DNA of 64,000 nt from NCBI GenBank assembly GCA_002337125.1, contig DDFJ01000004.1, forward strand, positions 1,725,889 to 1,789,888, read 5' to 3'. Position numbers and translations under genes: made by a program. Under the pieces are notes generated by a model. That model was not told the origin of the DNA, did not search any database, and saw only the letters and a list, made by a program, of their open reading frames with translations. Below are positions 9,822 to 19,410 of the stretch, in pieces. This DNA is from Chitinophagaceae bacterium UBA1931. GTDB lineage: Bacteria; Bacteroidota; Bacteroidia; Chitinophagales; Chitinophagaceae. Every line of letters starts with the position of its first letter. The first letter of the stretch is position 1.

Positions 9822-11294
9822 TTAAAATTTTCTTGACCATTCTTTTGGCCAGCGTTCAACTACCACTTTTGTTTGTGTAAAGAATTCAATGGCATGCTTG
9901 CCTTGTCCGTGCAGATCGCCAAAGAAACTTTCTTTCCAGCCGCTGAATGGAAACTGTGCCATTGGTGCTGCCACGCCAATGTTGATGCCGATATTACCGG
10001 CCATTGCTTCGTTACGGAATTTTCTTGCATTGGCGCCGCTTGATGTAAACAGGCAGGCCATGTTGCCGTAATGATTTTTGTTGATGAAGCTGATGGCATC
10101 TTCAATTGTATTCATCTGTACCAGACTCATCACAGGGCCAAAAATTTCTGTACGCATTAATTCGCTATCCAATGGTAAATCCTGGATAATGGAAGGTTTT
10201 AAGAAATTACCTTTCTCAAAATCTTTTACGGAAGTATTTCTTCCATCCAGTAATAATTTACCACCTTCTTTTTCGCCCAATGCAATCAGGCTTTCAATAC
10301 GATCCTTGCTTTGTTTGCTGATAACAGGCCCCATTTCCACACCATCATTCAAGCCATAACCTGTAACACGCTTTTGTGCTGATTGATACAATGCATCTTT
10401 GATATTTCCTTTATCATTTACTGTTACAATCACAGAAGCTGCAAGACAACGCTGACCTGCACAACCGTACACACTATCAGTAATGATTTGTGTAGCTAAA
10501 TCAACATCTGCATCAGGCAACACCACAACCGGATTTTTTGCACCACCCTGTGCCTGTACACGTTTGCCATTTGCAGTGCCACGTGCATAGATGTATTTTG
10601 CAACTGGCGTGCTTCCAACAAAACTTACCGACTTCACTGCAGGATTATCCAGAATGGCATCAACTGTTTGCTTACCACCATGTACAAGGTTGATTAATCC
10701 TTTTGGCAGATCAATCTGATCCAGCAGTTCAAAAATTTTCATCATTGTAAGCGGCACTTTCTCCGATGGTTTTACAATCATACTGTTACCACATGCAATA
10801 GCATAAGGTAAAAACCAGAAAGAGATCATTGCAGGAAAGTTGAACGGAGCAATACAGGATGTAACACCAAGAGGCTGACGGATCATGTATTCATCAATAC
10901 CTGTTGCTACATTTTCAAGAAACTCACTCTGCATCAGCATAGGTGTACCGCAGGCAACTTCTACGTTTTCAATTGCACGCTGCAGTTCGCCATACGATTC
11001 AGCCAATGTTTTACCACATTCCTGCGTAATGGTTTTTGCAATCTCATCTTTATGATCTTCCAGCAACTGTTTCAGTTTAAACAACGGCTGAATACGTCTT
11101 AACACAGGAACATCTTTCCACCCGAGGTACGCAGCATGGGCAATTTCAACTGCAGCATTCAGATCGTTTGCTGTAGCATCGCCAAAAGGAACTTTTGCCA
11201 ATACCTCAGCTGTTGCAGGATTCACAACATCAATCGTTTCCCTGCAGGAACTTTCTACCCATTGTCCGTTAATGTAGTTTTTTAAAATTTCCAT
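9822..11294 (-). CDS. iolA: CoA-acylating (methyl)malonate-semialdehyde dehydrogenase
   Basis: 490 aa aldehyde-dehydrogenase fold. In inositol catabolism it converts malonate semialdehyde, NAD and CoA to acetyl-CoA and CO2. Visible hallmarks are FNFPAMISFWFLPYAIACG, the nucleotide loop VSFVGSTPVAKYIY, and the nucleophile region YGCAGQRCLAAS with the catalytic Cys near residue 282. MSDHs use Gln-Arg around this Cys where ordinary ALDHs differ, which supports the CoA-dependent subfamily. It ends 50 bp before iolE and lies 11 bp after the symporter. It supplies the terminal step of the pathway encoded around it; a valine-catabolism role is possible but unsupported by context. Confidence 0.93.
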   Translation of the reverse strand: MEILKNYINGQWVESSCRETIDVVNPATAEVLAKVPFGDATANDLNAAVEIAHAAYLGWKDVPVLRRIQPLFKLKQLLEDHKDEIAKTITQECGKTLAESYGELQRAIENVEVACGTPMLMQSEFLENVATGIDEYMIRQPLGVTSCIAPFNFPAMISFWFLPYAIACGNSMIVKPSEKVPLTMMKIFELLDQIDLPKGLINLVHGGKQTVDAILDNPAVKSVSFVGSTPVAKYIYARGTANGKRVQAQGGAKNPVVVLPDADVDLATQIITDSVYGCAGQRCLAASVIVTVNDKGNIKDALYQSAQKRVTGYGLNDGVEMGPVISKQSKDRIESLIALGEKEGGKLLLDGRNTSVKDFEKGNFLKPSIIQDLPLDSELMRTEIFGPVMSLVQMNTIEDAISFINKNHYGNMACLFTSSGANARKFRNEAMAGNIGINIGVAAPMAQFPFSGWKESFFGDLHGQGKHAIEFFTQTKVVVERWPKEWSRKF

Positions 11295-11305
11295 ATGATT
11301 TCTTT

Positions 11306-12886
11306 TTAACTAAGGAGTATATAAATTAAAATGGTGATGATTGTTAATGCTATTCCAACAGGTACTGCATATTTCCATGGTGTGATATTTACTTCGCCGG
11401 TATGCGTCATCACATAATTATTCTTGTTTTTGAAGAAGTAAGAAACACCAATCATGATGAGGATATTCATAACAAACTCAATTCCCCAGATGTGTACGAA
11501 GTGAATATTTACTTTCATTACAAAACTTGTAAGCACATAAAAAATTAAACCGGTGAAGATGGCAACCTTGGCGCCTGTTGCCGAAATGGATTTAATAAAA
11601 AAGCCGCCAATTAAAACAGATGCGATGGGAATAAAGAATATTCCATTAAGCTGTTGCAACAACTGGTACATGCCTTCAGGTGCTTTGGCAACAAGCGGGG
11701 CAACTGCAATAGCGAAAATGGCCATTACCACTGTTGTGATTTTTCCTACACGTACAATTTGTTTTTCACTTGCATTGGGATTGATCTGGCGTTTATATAC
11801 ACCCAGGCTGAACAAGGTAGCAGCACTATTTAATACTGCATTTAATACACTCAGCACTGTACCCATTACCACTGCAGCAAATAAACCCACTAAACTTACA
11901 GGCAATACTTTCTTTACAAGCACTGGATAAATCGTATCCTGTGCACCATATAAACTGTCTTTGAAATAAAAGAACCCGATAACACCAGGCAGTACAATAA
12001 TAATCGGCATGAGAATTTTAAACACACCCATGATGAGTAATCCTTTCTGTGCTTCTTTTAAATTAGCTGCGCCCAATGCACGCTGTACAATTACCTGGTT
12101 CATACACCAGAAATAAATCTGGTTTACAACCAGGCCGGTAAACAGTGTGCTGAAGGGCAATACTGAATCAGGCTTGCCGATTGCATTAAATTTTTCAGGT
12201 GCGAAATGATATACTTTCGATAAGCCCGACATTACATGTCCATCGCCGATATTGTATAAAGCAATCAAAGGAATCAATAAACCACCTGCAAATAAACCAA
12301 CACCATAAATGGAATCAGAATAAGCAATTGCTTTTAATCCGCCGAAGATGGCATATACCGAACCCAGCACACCAATGGCGATAATGAGTATAACAAGTGA
12401 TTCCTGTTTTGAAATCTGGAATTTCTCTGACACATCAAACAGTGTTTCCATGTTTAATGCACCGGTGTATAATACAACAGGCAGTAAAGTAATGAGGAAT
12501 GAAACCAGCAGCAACAAATTCACAATGGTATGTGTTGATTTGTCGTAACGTAATTCCAGGTATTGCGGGATAGTGGTTAATCCCATCTTTAAATAACGTG
12601 GAATAAAATACAATGCACCAATAACCAATGCAATTGCAGAAGTCACTTCCCATGCCATTACCACAAAACCATTTTTGTAAGAAGACCCGTTCATGCCCAC
12701 CAGCTGTTCAGTGGAAATATTGGTGAGCAGCATTGAAATGGCAATCAACGGTGCATTCAGACTTCTGCCACCAAGAAAATAAGATGATGCAGATTCGAAG
12801 TGAGATTTCCGAAGCCTGTACCATGTATAAATTCCCACAGACAATGTAAAAGCAATGAATGATAACAACGTAATACTCATGTGCAA
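11306..12886 (-). CDS. Sodium:solute symporter, probable sodium/inositol uptake
   Basis: 526 aa inner-membrane protein with about 14 hydrophobic segments, matching the SSS (SGLT/SMIT-like) family in length and in the early motif SSYFLGGRSLNAPLIAISMLLTNISTEQLVGMNG. The middle contains YAIFGGLKAIAYSDSIYGVG and FWCMNQVIVQRALGA, both typical of sugar/inositol members. The position between iolD and iolA (16 and 11 bp gaps) makes inositol or a close derivative the probable substrate, driven by the sodium gradient. It would complete the route from SusCD in the outer membrane to the cytoplasm. A second in-frame ATG six bases downstream (12880) is an equally plausible start. Confidence 0.88.
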   Translation of the reverse strand: MHMSITLLSFIAFTLSVGIYTWYRLRKSHFESASSYFLGGRSLNAPLIAISMLLTNISTEQLVGMNGSSYKNGFVVMAWEVTSAIALVIGALYFIPRYLKMGLTTIPQYLELRYDKSTHTIVNLLLLVSFLITLLPVVLYTGALNMETLFDVSEKFQISKQESLVILIIAIGVLGSVYAIFGGLKAIAYSDSIYGVGLFAGGLLIPLIALYNIGDGHVMSGLSKVYHFAPEKFNAIGKPDSVLPFSTLFTGLVVNQIYFWCMNQVIVQRALGAANLKEAQKGLLIMGVFKILMPIIIVLPGVIGFFYFKDSLYGAQDTIYPVLVKKVLPVSLVGLFAAVVMGTVLSVLNAVLNSAATLFSLGVYKRQINPNASEKQIVRVGKITTVVMAIFAIAVAPLVAKAPEGMYQLLQQLNGIFFIPIASVLIGGFFIKSISATGAKVAIFTGLIFYVLTSFVMKVNIHFVHIWGIEFVMNILIMIGVSYFFKNKNNYVMTHTGEVNITPWKYAVPVGIALTIITILIYILLS

Positions 12887-12902
12887 GCAATTTTTGTTTT
12901 AG

Positions 12903-14768
12903 TTAGAGATACAATCGTTTCTTTTTCCTGTTTTCTGTTAATTTTTTATAGCTCTCGTTAATCGTTTTTATTTGAGATACTTCTGATATCGGCACTTCCC
13001 ACCAGGCATAACCGCCAACTCTTTTTTCACGATCAGTTTCAATATACACGACTGTTGTACGATCGGTTTGCTTTGCCTTGCTTAATGATTGTTTAAACTC
13101 ATCAATATTGTTTGCCTTTAGAACAATTGCACCAAGACTTTCAGCATTTGCGGCAAGATCAACAGGTAAGTATCCACCATCTAACTGACCTGTTTTTTTA
13201 TTCCTGAATTTGTAATGCGTTCCAAATCCCTGTGAGCCTAATGAGTTGGATAATCCTCCAATACTTGCAAAACCATGATTGTTGATTAACACAATAATCA
13301 TTTTAATTCCTTCCTGTACTGAAGTAATGATTTCCTGCATCATCATTAAATAACTGCCATCGCCCACCATTACATACACTTCTCTTGAAGGATCAGCCAT
13401 CTTCGCACCAAGTCCGCCGGCAATTTCATAACCCATACAGGAGTAACCATACTCTAAATGAAATCCTTTGCTGCTGCGGGTTTGCCACAGTTTGTGTAAA
13501 TCGCCGGGTAAACTTCCTGCTGCACAAACCATGATATCTTTTTCATTCATTCCATTATTAACCGCACCAACCACTTCGCCCTGGCTGGTTAATCCATCTG
13601 TTTTTTGCTGGTAGATTTTATCAACAGCTTTATTCCATTGTGCATGATGTTTTTTGATGGATGCAGCATATTTATCTGAAACTTTATAATCACTCAGTTC
13701 TTTGATTAAGTCTGTCAACGTTTCTTTTGCATCGGCAACAACAGGAACTGCTGATTGTTTGAATGCATCAAACTCACATACATTGATGTTAATGAATTTA
13801 ACTGAAGGATGCTGAAATCCTGATTGAGAAATTGTTGTAAAGTCGCTGTAACGTGTGCCAATACCAATCACCACATCTGCTTTTTCACAAACGGCGATTG
13901 CACCGGGTGTACCTGTAACACCAACAGCACCTAAATTCTGTTCTTCATCAAAATGCAATGCACCTTTTCCTGCAAATGTTTCCACAACTGGAATACCTGT
14001 CTTATTCACCAGTTTTTTCAGCTCTGCATTTGCTTCGCTGTAATGTACACCACCACCTGCAACAATGACCGGATTTTTTGCTTTCTTAATCAGTTCAATT
14101 GCCTGCTTCAATATTTTTTTATCGGCTCTTGTGCGCTGAATAGCCCATACTCTTTTCTTAAATAATTCTACAGGGAATTCATAAACTTCTGCCTGAACAT
14201 CCTGCGGCATGGCAAGTGTAACTGCACCTGTTTCAGCAGGAGAAGTTAAGATACGCATAGCCTTCAGTAAGGCCGGCATTAATTGTTCGGGACGATTGAT
14301 CCTGTCCCAGTATTTTGATACCGGTTTAAAACAATCATTCACTGAAACATCATTACTGTATTGATATTCGAGTTGCTGCAATACAGGATCAACAGAACGG
14401 TTGGCAAAAATATCGCCGGGCAAGAGCAACACAGGCAAGCGGTTGATGGTTGCCGTTGCTGCACCTGTAACCATATTTGTAGCACCGGGGCCGATGGATG
14501 TTGTACAAACAAATGCACCTGTCCTGTTTTTTACTTTGGCATAAGCAATAGCTGAATGTACCATTGCCTGCTCGTTACGAACCTGGTAATATTTAAACGA
14601 AGGATATTGCAATAATGCCTGGCCAATACCACCCACATTACCATGACCAAAAATGCCGAAGCAACCTGCAAAAAAAGCCTGCTCTTTTCCATCTCTTTCT
14701 ACAAACTGGTTTTGTAAAAAAAGAATGGTGGCTTGTGCAACTGTTAACTTTTGTGTTTTCGTTTTCAT
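12903..14768 (-). CDS. iolD: 3D-(3,5/4)-trihydroxycyclohexane-1,2-dione hydrolase
   Basis: 621 aa ThDP-dependent enzyme. It opens the cyclohexane ring to give 5-deoxy-glucuronate. The N-terminal Pyr domain contains FFAGCFGIFGHGNVGGIGQAL and TSIGPGATNMVTGAATA; the central domain has VIVAGGGVHYSEA; the C-terminal PP domain has YEIAGGLGAKMADPS and the ThDP/Mg motif VMVGDGSYLMM followed by LINNHGFASIGG (about residues 460-495). Length and GHGNVGG segment are specific for IolD rather than acetolactate synthase. It lies 23 bp after iolC and 16 bp before the symporter. Confidence 0.95.
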   Translation of the reverse strand: MKTKTQKLTVAQATILFLQNQFVERDGKEQAFFAGCFGIFGHGNVGGIGQALLQYPSFKYYQVRNEQAMVHSAIAYAKVKNRTGAFVCTTSIGPGATNMVTGAATATINRLPVLLLPGDIFANRSVDPVLQQLEYQYSNDVSVNDCFKPVSKYWDRINRPEQLMPALLKAMRILTSPAETGAVTLAMPQDVQAEVYEFPVELFKKRVWAIQRTRADKKILKQAIELIKKAKNPVIVAGGGVHYSEANAELKKLVNKTGIPVVETFAGKGALHFDEEQNLGAVGVTGTPGAIAVCEKADVVIGIGTRYSDFTTISQSGFQHPSVKFININVCEFDAFKQSAVPVVADAKETLTDLIKELSDYKVSDKYAASIKKHHAQWNKAVDKIYQQKTDGLTSQGEVVGAVNNGMNEKDIMVCAAGSLPGDLHKLWQTRSSKGFHLEYGYSCMGYEIAGGLGAKMADPSREVYVMVGDGSYLMMMQEIITSVQEGIKMIIVLINNHGFASIGGLSNSLGSQGFGTHYKFRNKKTGQLDGGYLPVDLAANAESLGAIVLKANNIDEFKQSLSKAKQTDRTTVVYIETDREKRVGGYAWWEVPISEVSQIKTINESYKKLTENRKKKRLYL

Positions 14769-14791
14769 AACAATCTTTTTAAAACAATCAA

Positions 14792-15805
14792 CTATAATCC
14801 TCCTCTTGATTCTACAAACTTCATCAACTCATCGTGGTATGGCATGTCGTTGGCACAGCCGGGTTTTTGAACTACCCATGCTCCACTTGCATTACCAAGC
14901 CTGCACGATTTATATAAACTCCAGTTTTGTAAATAACCATAAATAAATCCGCTTGCGAATGCATCACCTGCACCAAGCACGTTTAATATTTCTACTGGGA
15001 AACCGGGCACTTCTTCCATCTTTCCATCTTTGTAGTGAATGGTTGCGCCTTTTGATCCACGTTTTACAATCAGCACTTCCGGACCTGACTTTAAAATCTT
15101 TTCAATGGAAGCATCAATGTTGCCTTTTATTTCAGGTGCAGAAATCTGTTGATGAGAGATTTTCACCTGACCTGCATCCTGCAATGTTGCAGCGAGAATT
15201 TCTTCTTCGGTACCAATAGCAATTTTTACTTTGGGAAGAATTGCACGAACCATCAATCCAAATGAACGCAGATCTTTCCACTGATCGGCCCTGAAGTCAA
15301 CATCCAGCACAACATCTACGTTGTTTTCATACGCTGTTTCAACTGCATAAAAAACGGCACTGCGGCTTGGTTCAATATTTAAAGCTGTTGCAGAAATTTC
15401 CAACACTTTGTATTCAGGAACATTGGCTGCAATTACATGATCAATCGTCATCTGGCTGTCGGCACAGTTATCCCTGTAATACACCAATGGAAACCTGTCG
15501 GGTGGTTCAATACCTAATACAACAGCACTTGTTCTTGCTCCGTCAATACGTGGAATCGTATCTGTGTTTACCTGTTGCTTCTTTAAAAAGTGCAGGATAA
15601 AATCGCCCACTTTATCGTTACCCAAACCTGTAAGCAACGAAACTTTTGCTCCCAACCTGCTTGCACCAACTGCGATATTTAAAGGAGAACCTCCAACAAA
15701 TGCATCAAACCCTTTGATGTCAACAAAATCGGCACCAATGTTTTGCGAGTAAAGATCAATGGATGATCTTCCCATTGTAATCAGATCAAATTTTTTTTCG
15801 TCCAT
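14792..15805 (-). CDS. iolC: 5-dehydro-2-deoxygluconokinase (PfkB family)
   Basis: 337 aa ribokinase-fold kinase. It phosphorylates 5-dehydro-2-deoxy-D-gluconate (DKG) at C6 with ATP. Sequence hallmarks are the N-terminal MGRSSIDLYSQNIGADF, which is characteristic of IolC, PfkB motif 1 GGSPLNIAVGASRLGA, and the C-terminal motif NVLGAGDAFASGFIYG with the catalytic Asp near residue 280. The C-terminus ends normally, without the fused aldolase domain found in some IolC proteins; the aldolase is the separate iolJ gene upstream. It begins 10 bp after iolB. Confidence 0.94.
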   Translation of the reverse strand: MDEKKFDLITMGRSSIDLYSQNIGADFVDIKGFDAFVGGSPLNIAVGASRLGAKVSLLTGLGNDKVGDFILHFLKKQQVNTDTIPRIDGARTSAVVLGIEPPDRFPLVYYRDNCADSQMTIDHVIAANVPEYKVLEISATALNIEPSRSAVFYAVETAYENNVDVVLDVDFRADQWKDLRSFGLMVRAILPKVKIAIGTEEEILAATLQDAGQVKISHQQISAPEIKGNIDASIEKILKSGPEVLIVKRGSKGATIHYKDGKMEEVPGFPVEILNVLGAGDAFASGFIYGYLQNWSLYKSCRLGNASGAWVVQKPGCANDMPYHDELMKFVESRGGL

Positions 15806-15815
15806 ATAGCATCGT

Positions 15816-16691
15816 TTATTCGTTATTCATTTTACTGCTCACCATTGGAATCCTGGGATCAACTGTTTTCCATGAATGAAAAATCCATTCGTGTTTCGGA
15901 TCGGGTGTATTGGCCAGCGACTGATCACTACCCGCCAGGAAATTCAAATAATAACAATTATATCCATGACCGGCAGCAACGGGATGATAACCTGATGGCA
16001 CCAATACAATATCATCATTTGTAACACGCATCAATTCATCCATGCTGAAATCATCATTGTACACATGCTGGTAAGCAAATCCATCCGGTTTATCTATTTT
16101 GAAAAAATAAAATTCTTCCAGCTCTGCTTCAAGCAAATGTCCATTGGCATCAACCTTACGCACATCATGTTTGTGTGCAGGAAAAGAACTCCAGTTACCT
16201 GATGGTGTATACACTTCAACGGCAACAATTTTACTTGCACCAAAGCCCGGTTCAATCAAACTGTTGATCTGCCTTGTTGCATTATCTCCTCCACGTATTT
16301 CTATTGCCGCTTCATCGGGCAGTTTAAAACGTGCAGGAAAATCCTCTGTTGCCAATGTCCATCCTGCAGCAAGATCAAGCACTTCACTTTCAGCAGTAAT
16401 AGAAAATTCTGTATGTCTGGGCAAAAACAAACTATGTGCAATACCGGAGAAAACTGATTTACGTCCATTCACTGTTTGCCAGTTTCCCTTTGATGTTTTA
16501 GCTGAATAGTTTCCACTCAGCAGGATAAAGCCAAATTCATTTTCGCCAGTATAGCCTTCCCAGGTCTGACCATTCTTCATCAGCCTTGCTTCCACATTCA
16601 GGTAATTCCATCCTGCATCTTCCTGTGTTATCTTCTGATAAGATGCTGCACTGTAATCAGGATGTTTTACCAATCGATATTCTTTTGCCAT
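15816..16691 (-). CDS. iolB: 5-deoxy-glucuronate isomerase
   Basis: 291 aa double-cupin enzyme that isomerises 5-deoxy-glucuronate to 5-dehydro-2-deoxy-gluconate. Visible family features are SGNYSAKTSKGNW and RKSVFSGIAHSLFLPRHTEF in the first cupin, then SFPAHKHDV (metal-binding His cluster), LEAELEEFYFFKIDKPDGFAYQHVY and VLVPSGYHPVAAGHGYNCYYLNFLAG in the second. Length is close to the 270-300 aa norm. It is 4 bp after iolJ and 10 bp before iolC, so the three genes are tightly coupled. Confidence 0.94.
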   Translation of the reverse strand: MAKEYRLVKHPDYSAASYQKITQEDAGWNYLNVEARLMKNGQTWEGYTGENEFGFILLSGNYSAKTSKGNWQTVNGRKSVFSGIAHSLFLPRHTEFSITAESEVLDLAAGWTLATEDFPARFKLPDEAAIEIRGGDNATRQINSLIEPGFGASKIVAVEVYTPSGNWSSFPAHKHDVRKVDANGHLLEAELEEFYFFKIDKPDGFAYQHVYNDDFSMDELMRVTNDDIVLVPSGYHPVAAGHGYNCYYLNFLAGSDQSLANTPDPKHEWIFHSWKTVDPRIPMVSSKMNNE

Positions 16692-16695
16692 ACAA

Positions 16696-17637
16696 TTACA
16701 ATTTTATAGCAGATGCTTTTCCGGTTGAGCCCAACACTTCAAACTTGTTTGCGAGTAAAATTTTTATTTCTTCGATATACTTTTTACCCGGAATAATGGG
16801 ATCAAACTTTTCAGGTTCGTTATAGAAAAATTCACGATGCACTTTTGTCCACAGCAACCGTAAATCAGTTGCAATGTTCACTTTGCATACACCGTATTGA
16901 ATTGTTTTTTTCAATTCTTCATCACTTACACCACTTGCATTTGCAGCAAGCTTTCCTCCATGTGCATTAATACTTGCAACATCTTCCTGCCGCACATTTG
17001 ATGCGCCGTGCAATACCAATGGAAACTGCGGAAGTTTTTGCTGAATGGATTTCAACACATGGAACCGCATTCCCTGCTGACCACTGAATTTATAAGCACC
17101 ATGACTTGTTCCTGCAGCCACAGCAAGACTATCGCAGTTGGTTAACTGTACAAATTCGGCAGCCTGTGCCGGGCTTGTGTACCTGCTCATACTTTCATCA
17201 ACCGATATATCATCTTCCACGCCACTCAGTATTCCCAGTTCAGCTTCCACTACAATATTTTTTGCATGCGCTTTTTCTACTACAGCTTTTGTGCGTGCAA
17301 CATTTTCTTCAAATTCACTGTGCGATGCATCAATCATTACAGAAGTATAACCTTCGTTAATTGCAGCAAATGCATGCTCTTCATTTCCATGATCAAGATG
17401 AATGGCAAACACAACATCACTGTAAACTTCAGCAGCTGCGTGTACCATTGCCAGCATCATTTTTGTATGCGCATAATTTCTTGCAACAGGAGTTATCTGC
17501 ACAATAACAGGCGATTGATATTGCTGAGCTGCAGCAAATACACCATGCACCTGTTCCATTGTAAACACATTTACTGCAGCGATGGCATAGTTGCTATAAC
17601 ATTGATTGAATAATATTTTAGTTGATACCGCCTGCAT
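16696..17637 (-). CDS. iolJ: Class II aldolase, 6-phospho-5-dehydro-2-deoxy-gluconate aldolase
   Basis: 313 aa zinc-dependent class II fructose-bisphosphate-aldolase fold. In this pathway it cleaves DKG-6-phosphate to dihydroxyacetone phosphate and malonate semialdehyde. Metal and catalytic segments are visible: AIHLDHGNEEH (about residues 80-90), VEAELGILSG (about 150), LAVAAGTSHGAYKF, LVLHGASNVRQEDV and CKVNIATDLRLLW. The sequence alone could equally describe a fructose-bisphosphate or tagatose-bisphosphate aldolase; the iolB/iolC neighbours 4 bp downstream decide the assignment. It starts 7 bp after the lyase-like gene, which ties that unknown gene to the inositol route. Confidence 0.88.
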   Translation of the reverse strand: MQAVSTKILFNQCYSNYAIAAVNVFTMEQVHGVFAAAQQYQSPVIVQITPVARNYAHTKMMLAMVHAAAEVYSDVVFAIHLDHGNEEHAFAAINEGYTSVMIDASHSEFEENVARTKAVVEKAHAKNIVVEAELGILSGVEDDISVDESMSRYTSPAQAAEFVQLTNCDSLAVAAGTSHGAYKFSGQQGMRFHVLKSIQQKLPQFPLVLHGASNVRQEDVASINAHGGKLAANASGVSDEELKKTIQYGVCKVNIATDLRLLWTKVHREFFYNEPEKFDPIIPGKKYIEEIKILLANKFEVLGSTGKASAIKL

Positions 17638-17644
17638 ATGTTTC

Positions 17645-19408
17645 TCAGCTGAATATTAGTTGATGTTTAAATGGTGTTTTGCCTGTTATGTACACATGCA
17701 TACCTTCCGTACGCAATGTGCCGAAATGTGTACTGTACATTTCACCTTCCAGGTTTGTAATCATTTTATGTGTTACACTGCCCGGACCAAACTGAATTGT
17801 ATCGTTTCCAAAACTGTATTCACCTGTTCCCGACTCAAGAAAACTATTATCGTTCTCTGCTTTTGTTACGCCAGTTAATTTACCTCCTGCTGCAAAACAT
17901 AGTTCAAGTGTTACAGGTACTTCTTTCAATCCATTTATTTCAAATTCAAGTTCAACAGTTCCGTTTGTATGTGTTAGTGTAATGGTTGTTTCTAATGTTT
18001 TTACATTGCTTACCGGACGGTTTTTAAAATCCATTTTATTCCAGAACCTTCCATCAACACTTGGCGAAAGCAGGTAATCGCCTTTACTGTTTCGTTTTTC
18101 TTTTGGCAATGGCTGGTAATATGGTACTTCCAGTTTTTTATGAAGAATGTATTTGTTGCCTTCTTTCTTTAACCCTTCGCTGTAGAAATAACCCATGCTG
18201 AAGAAGTTGGTTGAAAGACGCATGTATTTTAAAATCGCATCGCCTTTGCGGTAAGAAAAAAAGTCGGGAGAGATAGAACGCCCCGATGCAACAACTAAAG
18301 GCCAATCAACACCACCAAACAATGTTGCTGTCATATTTTTTTCCTTGATGCGGAGCAAGTGAGAGGTAGAAAAAAGTTTTTCGTATTGATCCGGCAATGT
18401 TGCAGGTGCAGGTAATTGTTGCTGCAATGTTTCATCTTCCAGGAAATAGAACAACGATTTGCTTAAAATATCTTTTTCAAAATTGCTGATTGATTCAATC
18501 ATTTTTGCAACAGCTGCAAACTGGCTGTTCTTATCATGGATGGCCATGTAGCGGTATTGCAGGTAAAAGATGGTTGCATTTTTTGCAAAGCTGAGATATT
18601 GATCCTGGCGGCGTGAATCGTTCGTAACTACATCACCATTCGGTTCAATATAATAAACATACATAGCCAGGTTTTTCCTGACTGGTTTCAGTAATTCGGG
18701 TTTGTTCGCCAACCGTGCAATTGTAATGAAGGCAGTGTTTTCAACATTGGAATAAATGCCGCTTCGTTCAGGGTAATGCCCGTCTTCATCATTATATACA
18801 CCTTCGCCTAACCAATCATTAATGCGGTTAACAAATTTTTTATCGGGATACAACGCATTGATCTGTGCCAGTGCAGAACTTACCACCCAACGATGATTAG
18901 GTGTATGAATTCCGCCAACAACAAGACCATTGCCAGCTTTTAGAATAATCTGTTTCAGTTGCTGAAGCAGGGTTGTTATTTCCTGTCCCTTTTCTTTATG
19001 TAGAATAGATGCTGCGGGGCAAAGTATTTCAATAAGAAATGCAGTATCGGGTGGCGATTCAAGATTACCCACATTCACAGTTCCGTCTTCCGATTGTGCT
19101 TTGGAAAGAAAATCGGTCAGCAGTTCAAGTTTGCTCACCAGTTCTGTGTTGTGATAATAGGCTGAACCGGGAGAGCAGTAAGATGCAATTAAAACTGAAA
19201 TATCGTAAGCAATCATACGGCTGAACTTCAGGTTGCCGGGTTTCACAGATTCAAGCAGTAATGCAACCTGTTTATCATTCGCAGCAATTAACCTGTTCAG
19301 CAAATCAGTATCAATTGCATTTGTATGAAACAAATCATTTCCTGCATTAACAAACAGCGGACTTAATGCAGCGAAGGTTCCAATCTTTAAAAAATCACCA
19401 CGTTTCAT
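17645..19408 (-). CDS. Exported alpha-toroid, polysaccharide-lyase-like protein of unknown substrate
   Basis: 587 aa. It begins MKRGDFLKIGTFAALSPLFV, a Tat-like export signal with Lys-Arg in place of the twin Arg. The middle (about residues 160-310) is helix-rich with GGIHTPNHRWVVSSALAQ and DEDGHYPERSGIY, which recall the (alpha/alpha)6 toroids and Asn-His/Tyr catalytic sites of heparinase-II/III, alginate lyase and PL8 enzymes. The C-terminal third is beta-rich (TLETTITLTHTNGTVELEFE), as in those two-domain lyases. I cannot place it in one PL family. Gaps of 2 bp to the phosphatase and 7 bp to iolJ argue that it prepares an inositol-containing substrate. A structural or non-enzymatic role is not excluded. 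Confidence 0.5.
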   Translation of the reverse strand: MKRGDFLKIGTFAALSPLFVNAGNDLFHTNAIDTDLLNRLIAANDKQVALLLESVKPGNLKFSRMIAYDISVLIASYCSPGSAYYHNTELVSKLELLTDFLSKAQSEDGTVNVGNLESPPDTAFLIEILCPAASILHKEKGQEITTLLQQLKQIILKAGNGLVVGGIHTPNHRWVVSSALAQINALYPDKKFVNRINDWLGEGVYNDEDGHYPERSGIYSNVENTAFITIARLANKPELLKPVRKNLAMYVYYIEPNGDVVTNDSRRQDQYLSFAKNATIFYLQYRYMAIHDKNSQFAAVAKMIESISNFEKDILSKSLFYFLEDETLQQQLPAPATLPDQYEKLFSTSHLLRIKEKNMTATLFGGVDWPLVVASGRSISPDFFSYRKGDAILKYMRLSTNFFSMGYFYSEGLKKEGNKYILHKKLEVPYYQPLPKEKRNSKGDYLLSPSVDGRFWNKMDFKNRPVSNVKTLETTITLTHTNGTVELEFEINGLKEVPVTLELCFAAGGKLTGVTKAENDNSFLESGTGEYSFGNDTIQFGPGSVTHKMITNLEGEMYSTHFGTLRTEGMHVYITGKTPFKHQLIFS

Positions 19409-19410
19409 AT

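Noticed and set aside
9772..9840. Extended N-terminus of iolE to the ATG at 9840
   Set aside because: The extra 23 residues do not resemble IolE and would overlap iolA; the conserved protein begins at 9771.
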